Positions 41,395 to 54,870 are shown, counted from the stretch's first letter. The stretch is 64,000 nucleotides of DNA from Amaurobius ferox (GCA_951213105.1 OX578142.1:117256065-117320064), one strand, 5' to 3'. A program made the numbers and translations. The notes: generated by a model not told the origin, from the sequence alone.

Positions 41395-42722
41395 CTTATA
41401 AAATAAAACAAGAAAGATCAATCATGCTTAAAGCATTGATTATGAAACACTTTCCAACTTCAATGCAATTTTATTTAAACAAGTCTAAAATGCAATACAT
41501 TCCTCGGTAATATTTTGAAACTTATCACAATACTGCATTAATTTATTATATTTGAAAACTTAAACCTTCATCGAAAAAAAATGAACTTCATTCAAATGAC
41601 GGCGTTGAAATATAAATTGCCTGGTTTAAACATCTCTAAAATGTTATACATTCCTCGGTAATAGTTTTAGAATTATCATAATACTACGATAATTTATTAT
41701 ATTTGAATACTTCATCGAAAACAACTGAAATTAATTCAAATGACGTCATAGAAAAAATAACACGCCTGGATTTCTCTATAAAAACAGGATTTCATTCATA
41801 ACTTTCTCCCATTCATTTCATTCATCACAATACTATAATAATTTATTTTATTTAAACATTTTGTTTAAGACCATGGAGCTACAAAAAATTAAACACTATG
41901 CTTGAAACTTCATCGAAAAAAATCGTCCTTCTCTTTATGAAATCAATTAATATTTCATTCATATCAGCCATGCAGACTCCATGGACTAAATTATTTTGTG
42001 TTAAAAAAATACAAGAATTCTAATACAACTCATTCTATATATTTTGCTGTTTACATTTTATATAGGTGAAAAATAGGCTCAGTTGTAGAAATAATCAAAT
42101 TTAGATGAGCATTTAAACTCAAATATATTGTCATTGCGTTGTTTCAGTATGTAGATGCACAGAATTTAAGCAAAAATAAAGTAGTTTTTAGGACGGATAC
42201 AACACTCAATATGAATTAAAAAGCATTTAAAAAAATTACGATTTTGACACAAGATGGATGCCATATATCATTTTGAAGTGGGTCATGTGATTTTTTCATA
42301 TCATGGACACGTGATCGTTTTATATAAGAGGTGTAATTATTATTTTAATTTTTATTTAAAAAACTACTGAATATATTTCGCTGAATTTTTTTTATATATT
42401 TTATGGAACAATTTGAATATTACCTAAAATTTTCGAAGCAATTTGTGAATTTTAAATCCGCTTAAAAATGTTTGAAAAATTAGGTCCCATAGGGCTCAAT
42501 GTATTTCATTTTTTCGACCCGGGTTCAATCCAAAACTAATTGGGTGATATTATTCATTTATATTCCCATAGGTTCTACAGACCGTCTGAACAACATACTA
42601 AAATTTCATTTTGATTAAGCCATTTTTACGGCAGTTATCGTGCTAACGGACAGACAGACAGACAGACAGAATGAACAAAGTCATAAACACTTTTCAACTT
42701 TGTTGTAAAGTGTTAAAAAGCA
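41395..42722 (-). repeat. Dispersed 1.3-kb repeat R3, copy A
   Basis: Reverse complement of 50627-51945 and of 61226-62385. One end reads CAAGAAAGATCAA. The other has a GACA microsatellite (42651-42670) followed by a 12-bp hairpin (ACACTTTTCAAC...GTTGTAAAGTGT). No coding sequence. Class unresolved. Confidence 0.65.
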
Positions 42723-44340
42723 TTTAGTAAATAATTATAAAACTGGATTTACTACATATTATTGAGCGAAAATAAAATAGACACATTTTTGTCTGGTGTG
42801 AAAATTTAAAAAAAAATACTTGTCTTATGAAAATTTAAAGAAAACTACTAGAAAAATGCCAGATTCATGGAAAGTCTTTTAAAATATCAAATGATTGAAA
42901 TTCTCTTTTACGAATTGAAAGTAGTTATAGAAATAGATAATAAAAATAAAAGCAATCTAGTGTATGGAATTCAAGAGTTGCAACAAAATAAAAACAAATC
43001 TTTTTAATCCTCAGATTTTTTAATTATAGTGCATTTATGTGTAATTAATTCTCATATAAAAAACGCCACAAATATAGAAAAATTTAACATGACCAATATT
43101 TCCCAGCAAGGAAATGAGATCAATCAAAACGTTTGTATGTTTAAATTTATTTTCAAACTGATTTTTGTTCTATGACTTCACAGTGTCACTTACCAGTGAA
43201 ATGCGGCTTTTAGTGGTTCGTAGGTTAAAACTAGTTCTTGACAGTATCAATTATATTTTATTTTTCTGATTTACGCAGCCATTAAAATAACATAAAGTGA
43301 AATTACTTCATTGTAATTTACGTGAAAATTTATATTTATGACAGAATGTTTGTTCACACCTTTAATGATTGTTTATAATTTTTTGGGTACAGTTTTCTTG
43401 AATGGTAGATCAAAATTTCAGCAGTTTCAACAAAATACGCAATGAAAAGCGTTCTTCCAATATTGCATGTGATAATATAAACAAACCTTTGTACTGTTTA
43501 TATAGAATGGTTTTTTTTACCGTTCAGCTGATGTGTTTTATAGAAGTGATATTTTAATATTGAATTTACGTTTATATTTAAGGTATGGTGTTCGGCTTGG
43601 TCGACAATGCCATCTATGAATAATTGTTATTTTCACAATTTCAGCTGAAGCTATTTAATGGAACAATGCATATTTAGTGTAGAACTGGGCTAGTTGTAGT
43701 TTTTACATTTCGATTTTTCACATTTTTCTTATAAAAAGAAATAAAATTATCACCATTCTCGAATTTCAACTTTTGGCTAACTACAGAAAAATTACGGAAT
43801 ATTTATTTGAGTGATAAATAATTAATTTTAATATTTAAAGACAACAAAAAAAGTGTGACCGTTTATACCGGCTGCAGTTCAGTTGTCACAAATTTTTGGA
43901 TAAGTTGTCCCGTGTATTTCTTATGGGGTTTTCATGTTATTGTAAAAACCAGTTAAGTTTTATTTGCTTCGATCATAAATTTTGAAAATTGCAGTCGAAA
44001 GCATTAAATTAAAATTTATTCCATTCTAAATAAATTTTAATAAAAAAAGAGAAAAAAATCTTATAAAAACATTTATGTTCGACAGAAAAATAAAAATTAC
44101 ATTTAAGGAATAGAAAAAAGTGAATCCAATTAGTGTCTGGAAAATTATGTCCTGCTACAATAGTTAAATCAATAAGTCGTTTATTGAATCGCCACTGCCA
44201 CAGTTGTGATACACATAGAGTTAGTTTATATTTGGAGTTATACTTGGTTATACTTAGTTATACTTGGAGAGCAATCTTCATGAACCCAACCCTTACACTC
44301 TTAATTTACTCAACAGTTCAATCATTGCAGTAAAAAACAG
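42723..44340. other. Non-coding host DNA
   Basis: I see no gene, RNA or clear repeat here. Confidence 0.4.
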
Positions 44341-44344
44341 CTAC

Positions 44345-44530
44345 GGTACAATTTTTGTGCGCGAGACGTCATCAGGGAATACATTGTCAAACTTGGTATA
44401 TATAAAAAACTATTTTTTCAAGCCCTTTTAAAAGGGTAACATGTTATAATTGTGATCATTTGGGCCAACGAGACAGATTTTTCGAATTTTTATTTGCAAA
44501 ATTTGAAAGAAGAGAAAATAAAGCTATTTA
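44345..44530 (-). repeat. Dispersed repeat R1, inverted copy
   Basis: Diverged reverse complement of 3800-3990: ACAATTTTTGTGCGCGA and TATAATTGTGATCATTTGG words in matching order. Confidence 0.45.
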
Positions 44531-44754
44531 CACTTGATTTTCTGTGTAAGAGAGTGGAGTTGATTATAAAATATTTTCCTAAGACAAAACCTTATACATT
44601 TACTAGTGTTTAAGCCTGTCAAAACTAGTAAATTTAACATTTTTAAAAAATGAAGTTAAAACATTTTTCAATAACTTTTATTTTTTTTTTAACAATGTAT
44701 GGCATTTAGCATCAAAAAGAGTCGTCTTGATTGAAAATTAATTCTGTCTAAGTT

Positions 44755-45425
44755 CTGTTCCGTGGCCGATATGGGAAGTATGGAAAGTTTCAGACTTTTA
44801 GCTCACCGGGAGCTTGTGAAGGGCCTGAAAATATTTTTCGGCCTTCTTTCATATTTTGTTCATCCCCTGGAAAAGAAATTAAAAATACCGTTCCATTAGA
44901 TTCTGCACTGTGGTTGATATTAAGTTTTCTAGGTCACAAGAGGGCTTATGAAGGGTTTGACTTATGGAAAACTTTTCAAAAGTACTCCATTTTCTCTGCC
45001 CTTGGGACGGATCGAAATACCGGCTATGTTATGTTCTGTCCGATGCTCGATACTGTAAGTGTGCAAAACTTCAGCCTTTTGAGTCACCATGGGGGCTTAT
45101 GGAGGGTCTGAAAAAGCTTTTCGAGACCCCCTAATTTTCTCCTCCTCCAGGGGGGTATATCGAAAATCGGGCTCCTTTAGATTCTGTATCGCAACCAATA
45201 CTATAAGTGTGCAAAGATTCAGCTTTCTAGGTCATCGGAGGGGTTCTAGAGGGTCTGGAAAGTCGTTTCGAAACCTCCTATTTTCTTCGCTCCCCAGGGG
45301 GGTAAATTGAAAACCCGGCTCTGTTTGGTTCTATATCGTTTTCGATACTATAAGCGTACAGGAATTCAGCTTTCTAGGTCACCGGGGGAAGTGTCTTCTG
45401 GAGGGTCTTCAAAGGAAAAAATTCT
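44755..45425 (+). repeat. Tandem array, ~150-bp unit
   Basis: About four copies of a unit with TTCAGCTTTCTAGGTCACCG, GAGGGTCT, C-run/G-run and ACTATAAGTGTGCA words (markers near 44928, 45080, 45230 and 45376). The same family occurs inverted at 58999-59570. The short frames in it are by-products of the repeat. Confidence 0.65.
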
Positions 45426-46965
45426 TTAGAATATTATAGTATATAGTGATTGTTTATATGACCTTGCGCATTCCAAAAATAATTTTAAATACGTATTTTG
45501 CGCACTAAGAAATCGGATTTAAAGCTATAACACAGATAAATGGACGAATGTAGAAACATAAATATCAAAATTATATAGACGTAAACTTCAAACTTTTTCT
45601 TGAGCTCTAGAAGGTACAGGTGTAAAAGTTGGTCAGCTGCCAAAAAGAAATGTGGCTAGAACTTGAAAACTGTCACTCAAATTTTACTTTCTGCTCAAGT
45701 TTTAGTTTCGGATGATTTTTTATACCATTTAATTTTCTGTAAGTGTATTTCTGAGTTTATTTACATTTTTTTATTTTTCTGTGCGAAGTTCTAAAGTGGA
45801 AACGCGACTAAGCTCAATTTATACAAGTAAAAAACAAAATAAATTGGAAATACAATTCCGAATGTTTTACATCGTCTTATGCTAGAAAAATAAATTTAGG
45901 TCTACGTCTTATTTGTTAAAATAGTTATATATTTTGAGCTGCATATGCGCGGGGGTTAATGATTTTTTTAAAAATGTCTCTAATACTTAAATTGACTAAA
46001 TAAGATTTGAAGTTTTGGAATCACAGTTAAAATATTTATATATTTTGAGCTGCATGTGTGTGAGAATTAATGATTTTTCAAAATATCTCTAATACTTAAA
46101 TTGATTAAATAAGTTTTGAAGTTTTGGACTTCCAACATATGTTAAAAAATAATTACTAGAGGTTCAATAGGAATAAATCTGTAAAATATCATTATGAGGA
46201 AAGCAAAGAATTGATTTAAAAATTGCATTTATTTTGTAGAAACTGAGATCTATCTAAAAATTCCCGTATTAAAATATTTCTTATAATAGTCAGAATTCAA
46301 GAAGAAAGGTATATGTAAATGAAATTAAAAAATACTTTTATTTATATTTCTTATATTTATCCAGTTGTTTAAAAAATGTATCTCAAGGATGACTTCGTTA
46401 TACTAATAATGTCTTAAAAAGCGGAAATAGCATATTATATTTCTAATTTTTCTTCATAAATAAAAAAAATCTAAAGAAGCTTTTTAGGGAAAAAAATCAG
46501 GACAAGGGTTTTTCAGATTTGATATTCATTTGCGAAGAATAATGCACTGTTAGGTGGTAGAAAGAAGGAGAAAAAAATTATTTGTATTACTTTATTTTCA
46601 TTACTCAAATGTAATGATCAATTAAATATTAGTTGAAGAACGTTGTTCACTGCATAAAATTTATATCGTAATTACGACAGAAAAAACATATACCGCAAAT
46701 CTCAAATGAAAAATATTATATAGGAATTCTTAAAAGACATTAAATTTTTAAAATACAAAAGGAAAATTGCGGAGGGCAAACTGAAGGTAATTATGCAATG
46801 GGGCACGTCGCGATTCATACGCTGATTTGATAATTAGTTCAAGTTTACTAATTATAAAGCTCATTTGATAATTATTTCATTATTACTGGATAATAAATCA
46901 GAATTTACAGCATATTCCGTCACACTAAAAATATGAGTGAAAACACTGAAAAAAACAACAACTGG
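45426..46965. other. Non-coding host DNA with a ~103-bp tandem pair
   Basis: At 45925-46130 a unit containing ATATTTTGAGCTGCAT and CTAATACTTAAATTGA occurs twice. Nothing else is supported. Confidence 0.5.
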
Positions 46966-46970
46966 GTTTT

Positions 46971-47393
46971 CTAGAATGACACTTTAAACAGACAAATTTC
47001 CAGCTACACACATAAAAAGGTAACTATATCTATATGAATGTGTTTATTCATTTATATTGGAATTATACGGAATATTAAGTATATAAATATTTTACGTTGA
47101 AAAGACCTTTTTAAGCAGGCAAATAGGTAACATGAGATGTTCATTTTACGCACTTGCTTACCTGCTTGAATGGGTCCCCCTTAAAGAACCCTTTTTAGTC
47201 GGTAAACAAGTAGGTATCAGGTAAACAGGTACGTAAAATTACCTATTTAAAACGGTCTTTTCAGCATTAAATAAAATATACCCATTATTCCGTGCAATTC
47301 TTATATAAAAAGAGTAAAATAACACATTTATATAGATACAGTTATCTTTTAATGTGCAACTGGAAATTTAATTGTTAAAAAGTGCCATTCTAG
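46971..47393. mobile_element. Fold-back MITE-like element
   Basis: Arms starting CTAGAATGACACTTT (46971) and ending AAGTGCCATTCTAG (47393) are inverted over about 90 bp or more (AAATTTCCAG, TATCTATAT.AATGTGTT). The centre is also partly palindromic (GGTAA/TTACC words). About 423 bp, non-coding. Confidence 0.6.
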
Positions 47394-48770
47394 TGGCAAT
47401 AAATCCAGATTTGTTTATGGTTTTACTTATATTTTGAAGTGTGATGCATATAGTCTGGTCTCTGGCGCTGATTGCTATAGACTAGGTGTGCTGGAATGCT
47501 TTTGAGTAAAAATAATATTTGGCTATGCTATATAAAGCGTTTCATAGTCAAAAAATATCCAGGCAGTTAGTTGTCTATACATACAGAAATATTACTATCA
47601 GGATTGTATCACACTGCTATAAGTGCTTAACTATGTATGGAAATTATTGATAAAAGAAATGCAATTTAATGCAATTTTGTCTGTGGTTTACAGTGACTTT
47701 TCGTTTTAGAAATTTTTATGTAACATGAGTATTATGCGAGGTACATGCTCAGCTTAGTGAACGAACATGCACGCGTCCATACTATACAGGTTTACTAAGA
47801 AAGTTGTTAAGAACTCCAGTATCTTTGTAAAGAAATGTTCATGAGTGCATACGTTAGGTCTATCCAAAGTAAAGTGAATAAAAGAGTGCCTCTCGCGGAA
47901 AATTAAAAAAGTTTAATGAATTCGACAGCAATGCTAGATATATGGAAAAAATCAGCCACAAAGTTGTAAAGCATTGTCTATTTAGTAAGAAACGACATCA
48001 GCAAAGAACAAAAAGCATACATATGCGGAAAGTAATCATCACGGTAAATGGCTGTATCATCATGGCTTCTTACAAGGTGACACCTGCATGCTTGTCAAAA
48101 TACGTGGTCATATTCGTTCTGGAGTTAAAACGTGGATTGGAGTTCAAATCACGAAAGGCATTTTAAACAGAATATACTCTAAACTTCTGTGCATGCAAGT
48201 CTTATTTATTATATCATTCCCTAATAGGACAGACATTCGCTAACAAGTATATCGTGTTAAAAAATGATTTCTGTAACAGCTTAATTGCCCATTCCTATTC
48301 ATTTGATAATGCTCTAAATGCTTGTAATTGGAGTTTTTCGTCTATCTAGCTTTGTTGCCTAGTTCTTCTGCCTAGTTCTTTGTTGTCTAGTTCTATAATC
48401 TAACTTTAAAAAATTCCGATAGGGGACGCCATAATCACTTTTATTCGATCGGGCACAGTCACTTTACGACGCACAAATCTAACGTTTACATTCGTGGGAT
48501 TTTCCTTACAAAGCTTTTGAGGTGCAAGTACTTTTTAGGAACCTTGTATATTTTATAAAACTAGAACGAATTACCTGACGTTATCTAGATCGTAAATAAA
48601 TGCAAAAAAGAAAGCTCTCAACAAAGCAGAAAAAAGAGGATGAAAAAGAGGATGTAATTTCAAATTGAGAGGATGACGACCACGCAGGATACTAACCTGG
48701 GTAAAAATAGTAGTAGCAGGAGGTAAACCAGAAGTAACAATCGTAGGAGGTGGTCAGTCAGATTGTCAGT
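47394..48770. other. Non-coding host DNA
   Basis: Nothing supported beyond short chance frames (for example a 74-codon frame at 47942). Confidence 0.4.
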
Positions 48771-48783
48771 TGCCCGCCAATTT

Positions 48784-49070
48784 CTTCTTCTTCGACACAG
48801 ACCGTCCGACCTACCAGAAAGGTGTAAGGTATCTGTTTGGACGGCCGGGAAGTGCCACCCAATTTAGACCGGAACCCAGTGGGGGAGGCATCCACAGGGA
48901 CCGTACCCTCCTTCCCCTACCACCAACCTGTCGGAAGGACTTACGGACCCACATGTTTAACGTGATCGTACTCCGCGTGAACACGGCGGCAGTTTGGGCA
49001 GTGGCTGGAATCGAACCCGGGCCTACCGAGTGCAACTCCAGCTCGCTAACCACAGGGCTACCGCGCCCTC
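48784..49070 (-). mobile_element. tRNA-derived SINE
   Basis: Read on the minus strand: a pol III head with box A (TAGCCCTGTGGTTAGCGAG) and box B (GGTTCGATTCC), a body, and a GAAGAAGAAG tail. It is flanked by a perfect 13-bp duplication TGCCCGCCAATTT (48771-48783, 49071-49083). The 3' half is shared with the element at 56836-57130 (GGTCTAAA.TG.GTG.CACTT, GTAGGTCG, GATCTGTGT-like). The 165-codon frame across it is not a gene. Confidence 0.8.
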
Positions 49071-49139
49071 TGCCCGCCAATTTGACATTAGATTGTGGGG
49101 AATGCAGAGTCCACGTCGACGATAAGAGCTTGCAATTCC

Positions 49140-49211
49140 ATCCCAGTAGCTCAACGGTAGAGCGTCGGCTGGCCAGTTCGGAGATCCAGGGTTCGATTCC
49201 CGGTTGGGACA
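49140..49211 (+). tRNA. tRNA-Gly(GCC)-like sequence
   Basis: 72 nt that fold roughly as a tRNA: a 7-bp acceptor with one mismatch and one wobble, D stem GCTC/GAGC, anticodon-loop candidate TGGCCAG (GCC), and a T arm CAGGG-TTCGATT-CCCGG with one mismatch. The anticodon stem is imperfect and no T4 terminator follows, so it may be a SINE head or pseudo-tRNA. Confidence 0.35.
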
Positions 49212-49213
49212 GG

Positions 49214-50254
49214 AAGGCTCTTTATATATGTTTATACAATATGGGAAAATTTTCTAAAATATTATAGCAACGATGTTTTTACATCCACGTAACAACTAAT
49301 CTTTCTACTCAATTTCGTTATTATTGGTTCAATAGTTTAGAAAAAGTCCGGAAATTTAAATTAACGGAGATTCCAGTCAACTGGCGGATGGTTGGGCTTA
49401 TCGTTTGAAATAGACCCGTTTAGAATAAATTTTTCAATTTTGATCTGATTTGAACTAACGGATGGACGAGATGATAAATAAAGACGATTTTTTTTTGTAA
49501 TTTGCACCCGCGATCCCCAGTTGAAAGTTTATTTTCAGTTGATTTTCAGTTGAAAGTTCATTGGTTACAATGAAATTTCAACACAAAGTTTTTTACTGCA
49601 TGAAAGAACTTAATAATCACGATAAATAAACCAGATACTTGTGAGAGTATAACTTTCAGTACTTCTTGCAAAAACTTTGCTATGGCTTAATTGGCCTATA
49701 CCTGCTTTCTTTGAGGAATATTGAAAGTTATAGAAATTTATAAACTGTTTATATAACTCCAAGATTGAAAGTTATTTTACAAAATATAAAACTATGCATT
49801 TAAAAGTATTTAAGATATTTTAAAATAACTATTCCTAAATTAAACAATATTTAATTACATCTGTAAAGATATAAACTACAAGTAGCACGTTAAAGCTTAT
49901 TAGCTAAATGATACACAGCGAACTTTCAAACAGCCAAATTTTCATTTGAAATAACTAGGGATTGTTGAGTTTCCGCAATAATCACGATATATCATACTAA
50001 TTATGCTGAAGAATCTACAAAAATAAATACATAAAAAAGTAATGAAACATAACTAATAAACGATTTTTTATTAATAACATAGGAATTGTTGATAATTTTT
50101 CGCATCGATAGAGTGTTTATAATACATTTTGTCAGAAAAAACTTTTATAGCCATTATTACCAATGTCTCATTCGGAAACGCAAATATTTTTCAAAGTTTT
50201 GTCTTTAAAATTTGGAAATAAATACCAACTTTTATTACTTTATGGAGATATTAA
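49214..50254. other. Non-coding host DNA
   Basis: No feature supported. Confidence 0.4.
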
Positions 50255-50590
50255 CTTATGTTTAAAATGCTAATCAACTTCCAATGATATTTTTCAAAAG
50301 AGAATTACAAAAGAAACAAAAAATTCTGATAGCTATTTGTGCTCTTAACATTTCTCAAATCGGGTGAAAAATGTTTATAACTTTGTGATAGACAGATTGC
50401 GTATAGTTTGACACAACTAATGATGTATGGCCTTATGTTTAAAATGCTGATCAACTTCCAATGATATTTTTCTTTAAAAAAATTGTGATAGCTATTTGTG
50501 CTCTAAACATTTTTGAATTCAGGAAAAAAAATGTTATTGCATTTTGACAGGACAGAATACCTATAGTTTGATACTACTAATGATGTACGG
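50255..50590 (+). repeat. Tandem pair, ~180-bp unit
   Basis: TTTAAAATGCT.ATCAACTTCC and GATAGCTATTTGTGCTCT occur twice in order, ending in TAATGATGTA.GG. The copies are diverged. Confidence 0.55.
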
Positions 50591-50626
50591 TCATTTTAAA
50601 TGCATTTGGCCATTTTTTTATTAACA

Positions 50627-50666
50627 CTTTACAACAAAGTTGAAAAGTGTTTATGACTTTGTTCAT

Positions 50667-50700
<34 letters not shown>

Positions 50701-51945
50701 CGTTAGCACGATAACTGCCGTAAAAATGACTTAATCAAAATGAAATTTTAGTATGTTGTTCAGACGGTCTGTAGAACCTATGGGAATATAAATGAATAAT
50801 ATCACCCAATTAGTTTTGGATTGAACCCGGTTCGAAAAAATGAAATACATTGAGCCCTATGGGACCTAATTTTTCAAACATTTTTTAAGCGAATTTAAAA
50901 TTCACAAATTGCTTCGAAAATTTTAGGTAATATTCAAATTGTTCCATAAAATATATAAAAAAAAAACTCATCGAAATATATTCAGTAATTTTTTAAATAA
51001 AAATTAAAATAATAATTACACCTCTTATATGAAACGATCACCTGACCATGATATCAAACGATCACATAACCCACTTCAAAATGATATATGGCATCCATCT
51101 TGTTTCAAAATCGTGATTTTTTTAAGTTCGTTTTAATTCATATTGAGTGTTGAACCGTCCTAAAACTACTTTATTTTTGTTTAAATTCTGTGCATCTACA
51201 TACTGAAACAACGCAATGACAATATATTTGAGTTTAAATGCTCATCTAAATTTGATTATTTCTACAACTAAGCCTGTTTTTCACCTATGTAAAATGTAAA
51301 CAGCAAAATATATAGAATGAGTTGTATTAGAATTCCTGTATTTTTTTAACACAAAATAATTTAGTCCATTGAGTCTGCATGGCTGATATGAATGAAATAT
51401 TAATTGATTTCATAAAGAGAAGGACGATTTTTTTCGATGAAGTTTCAAGCATAGAGTTTAATTTTTTGTCGCTCCATGGTCTTAAACAAAATGTTTAAAT
51501 AAAATAAATTATTATAGTATTGTGATGAATAAAATGAATGGGAGAAAGTTATGAATGAAATCCTGTTTTTATAGAGAGATCCAGGCGTGTTATTTTTTCT
51601 ATGACGTCATTTGAATGAATTTCAGTTGTTTTCGATGAAGTTTTCAAATATAATAAATTATCGTAGTATTATGATAATTCTAAAACTATTACCGAGGAAT
51701 GTATAACATTTTAGAGATGTTTAAACCAGGCAATTGATATTTCAATGCCGTCATTTGAATGAAGTTCATTTTTTTCGATGAAGGTTTAAGTTTTCAAATA
51801 TAATAAATTAATGCAGTATTGTGATAAGTTTCAAAATATTACCGAGGAATGTATTGCATTTTAGACTTGTTTAAATAAAATTGCATTGAAGTTGGAAAGT
51901 GTTTCATGATCAATGCTTTAAGCATGATTGATCTTTCTTGTTTAT
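50627..51945 (+). repeat. Dispersed 1.3-kb repeat R3, copy B
   Basis: Starts with the AACACTTTACAAC hairpin and a GTCT microsatellite (50669-50700) and ends with TTGATCTTTCTTG. Full-length match to copy A (inverted) and copy C. Confidence 0.65.
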
Positions 51946-52089
51946 AACCGTATAGACGATATAATAATGTTATATGTGTTTTTACACAATTCTTCATTAA
52001 ACCCATTACTGCACTGATACAGGTGCATAATTTGATTCATATTTAAATGTATTTTGGTTTGGTTATTGGAGAGCTTTGTCTGAATAATA

Positions 52090-53190
52090 CAGGGTGATTA
52101 TAATTAAAGTTCCCGGTTTGAAAATGGTCTCAAATAAAAAGCACAGGTCAGAATGATTTGAAATTTTGCGTGAACACTCGTGGAGCAATGGGATTTTGTT
52201 TGGTGAAGTAAAAAACAGTAGTTCAAAAAGTTGCCGCTAGGAGAATAATTGGCGCTTTACTTCACTAGAATACAATACAAAAGTAATAAACGTTGACTTA
52301 CTCATTGGCTAATGACGTAATAAATGTTCAATATGCTGTCCTTCGCATTCTGAAACAAGCTGAAAGCGCAAAATAGCTTGTTCAACAACATATTCGAGTG
52401 TTTCTGTAGAGGTGTTGTGGATGTGATGCATGATGCTAACTTTAAGTTCCGCTAAATTCGTAATGTGTCCATTAAACACCACGTTCTTCAGATGCCCCCA
52501 AAGCCAAAAATCACATGGATTGAGGTCAGGGGAACGTGCTGGCCAACTTACAGGAAAATGGCGGCTGATGATTCTGTCATCTCCAAAATGACTGTGAAGT
52601 AGCCGCTTCACTGGTTTTGCGATATGTGGTGGAGCCCCATCCTGCATGAAAATAGTGTTATCGATACACTGACGCTCTTGCAGTGTCGGTATAACGTGAC
52701 TTTTCAAAAGACGTTCATATTGATGGCCATTGACAGAACAGGTGACGGGGCCATGAGAACCAACTTTCTCAAAAAACAAAGGCCCGATAATAAACGCTGC
52801 TGTAAATCCGCACCACACAGTGACTTTGGGGGTATGAACAGGCACCTGGCGTAGTTCCTGTGGATTTTCGGTTGCCCAGATTCTGCAACTTGCATGCACA
52901 TGATGATGAAAGATCGACTTTTAATTCAGTATTCGAAGGACAGCATATTGAACATTTATTACGTCATTAGCCAATGAGTAAGTCAACGTTTATTACTTTT
53001 GTATTGCATTCTAGTGTAGTAAAGCGCCAATTTTTCTCCTAGCGACGATTTTTTGAACTACTGTTTTTGGCTTCACCAAACAAAATTCTATTGCTCCACG
53101 AGTGTTCACGCAAAATTTCAAATCATTCTGACCAGTGCTTTTTATTTGAGACCATTTTCAAACCGGGAACTTTAATTTATAATCACCCTG
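52090..53190 (-). mobile_element. Rearranged mariner-type transposon with long inverted arms
   Basis: 1,101 bp, TA on each side, ends CAGGGTGATTATAA. The arms are about 240-260 bp, unusually long because the right arm also includes a copy of the transposase 3' coding end (TTCGAAGGACAGCATATTGA). The N-terminal half of the transposase is missing. Confidence 0.75.
52309..52899 (-). pseudogene. Mariner-type transposase, C-terminal part
   Basis: About 196 residues of a DDE transposase: VTVWCGFTAAFIIGPLFF, then the second Asp in FMQDGAPPH and the third in RSPDLNPCDFWLWGHLKN, then a helical C-terminus to ECEGQHIEHLLRH. The first catalytic Asp and the whole DNA-binding N-terminus are absent; upstream sequence passes directly into the duplicated arm. 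This half-gene cannot transpose. Confidence 0.8.
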
Positions 53191-54553
53191 TATTTCTTCA
53201 TGCAAAGAGTCAATGTTCCGAAATAAAAAGTAAAATTTATACACTGCGATTATTTTTTCTGAACTTGTCTTGGAGTATGAACAAGTAATAAAGTTATTAA
53301 TCAAGTCACTAGATGATTCTACATTTAAAGGACCAAGTTCTAATATGTTTTATAATGTAAAATTCTAATAAATTTTATTTTATAATTAATGAAATTAAAT
53401 CCTTGCGGGTGGGATTAGCACCTCCCAGAAGCGGTGCTACATTTGAAAATCTAGCACCGGCTTTGAGATTTCTTGAAAGACATCAGTGATTTCTATTAAG
53501 ACTAAACCCAGAAGACTGAAAACAATTCATTGAATCAAATATATTTGCAACTTGATAAAATATGAAAGATTTCACTCATTTTTGGCATTTTAAAAAATAT
53601 CATTCCAAATACATTGACCTCTGGAGAACAGCTTTAAAAAGAGTTATACTCTTTATCTGTTTTTACCTTATGAATAGAGAAAATTCTTTGAAGATAAAAT
53701 AAAGTAGTTTTACATTGCTCTATATACACTAATTGCGAAAAACGCATTAAAGAAATAAAGCAAGAAAAAATGAAATTTCAAAAGAGTTTCTTTAGTTTGC
53801 TAAAATTTATAATTGGTTAAGTTAATTAGAATAAAAGATGTAGAAGTTACATAAAAAGCAATTCTTTAGAGAAAATACCTCATTATGAGTATTTAAAAAA
53901 ATCCACATAGTAATAGGATTTATTCACAGAAGAGAGAAAAAATAATTTTTCGGAATTTGCGTCAAAGAATATATTCATAATAAATGCAAATAACAAAAAT
54001 GTTCATTCTTATGTAAAAAAAAACATTACGTTTAGAAAACTTTTAAAGATTTCACACACTGGAGTTTCAATTAAAGACAGATTTTTTGTAAAACTATACT
54101 TACTGGATGATTCATTGACAGATGTTGTTGATATCCTTTTCACGGTGAACGGATCTAAAAATATTATATACACACTTCACTCTTGGTAATTTTTGAACAT
54201 TTTAAAAAATATACTAAAATTTCGAAGAAAAGCTGATTTTATAAATGAGACATAAAATGATTTGAATAGAAAGATGTTATAAAAAAGTAAATTCGAAAAT
54301 GAAACACATGATGTTGACTCCGTAAAAACTAGCAACCTTTGAAATAGCACTTCGATGCTCTAAATATACAGGGAACATAAAGATACAGGGAGACATAAAG
54401 ATATCCATCTAAATTTATATCTGATAATAGATTGCAATTGTATAGCTGCTGGTTCGTAAATAGGAACTTTTCAAACAGTAAATTTTGATTAGAGATTGCC
54501 GAGTTTTCATTTACATATACTCAGCTTTGAAACACACTTAGCAATTTTAATTA
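53191..54553. other. Non-coding host DNA
   Basis: No feature supported. Confidence 0.4.
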
Positions 54554-54870
54554 TTACTTTCCTTATATACATAGTATAATGTATAAGAAAAGTATTATGG
54601 CGGAGTCGAAATTTTGAATTCGAGTTTTTAATGGTAGAGCACATTTCAAGCATCTCTGAACACAAATAGAACGTTTTTGAGGCGGTGTCTGCCTGTGTGC
54701 GTTTGTAAGTCTGTGAGCCTGTGGAAACGATATTTCACGAACGAATGGAGGTATTTGAATGAAATTGGGTACAAAAATTACAATTAGGGAATACTGGAAG
54801 TCTATTGATTTTAGAAGAAATCGGATGTTTGGAACGACCTCAGATTTTTGAATAAAATTTTGAAAAATCA
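54554..54870 (+). repeat. Dispersed repeat R2, copy 2
   Basis: Diverged partner of 6670-6975, same orientation. Confidence 0.55.

Noticed and set aside
48770..49267. 165-codon plus-strand frame and 89-codon minus frame
   Set aside because: Both run through a SINE with a clear target duplication, pol III boxes and tail.
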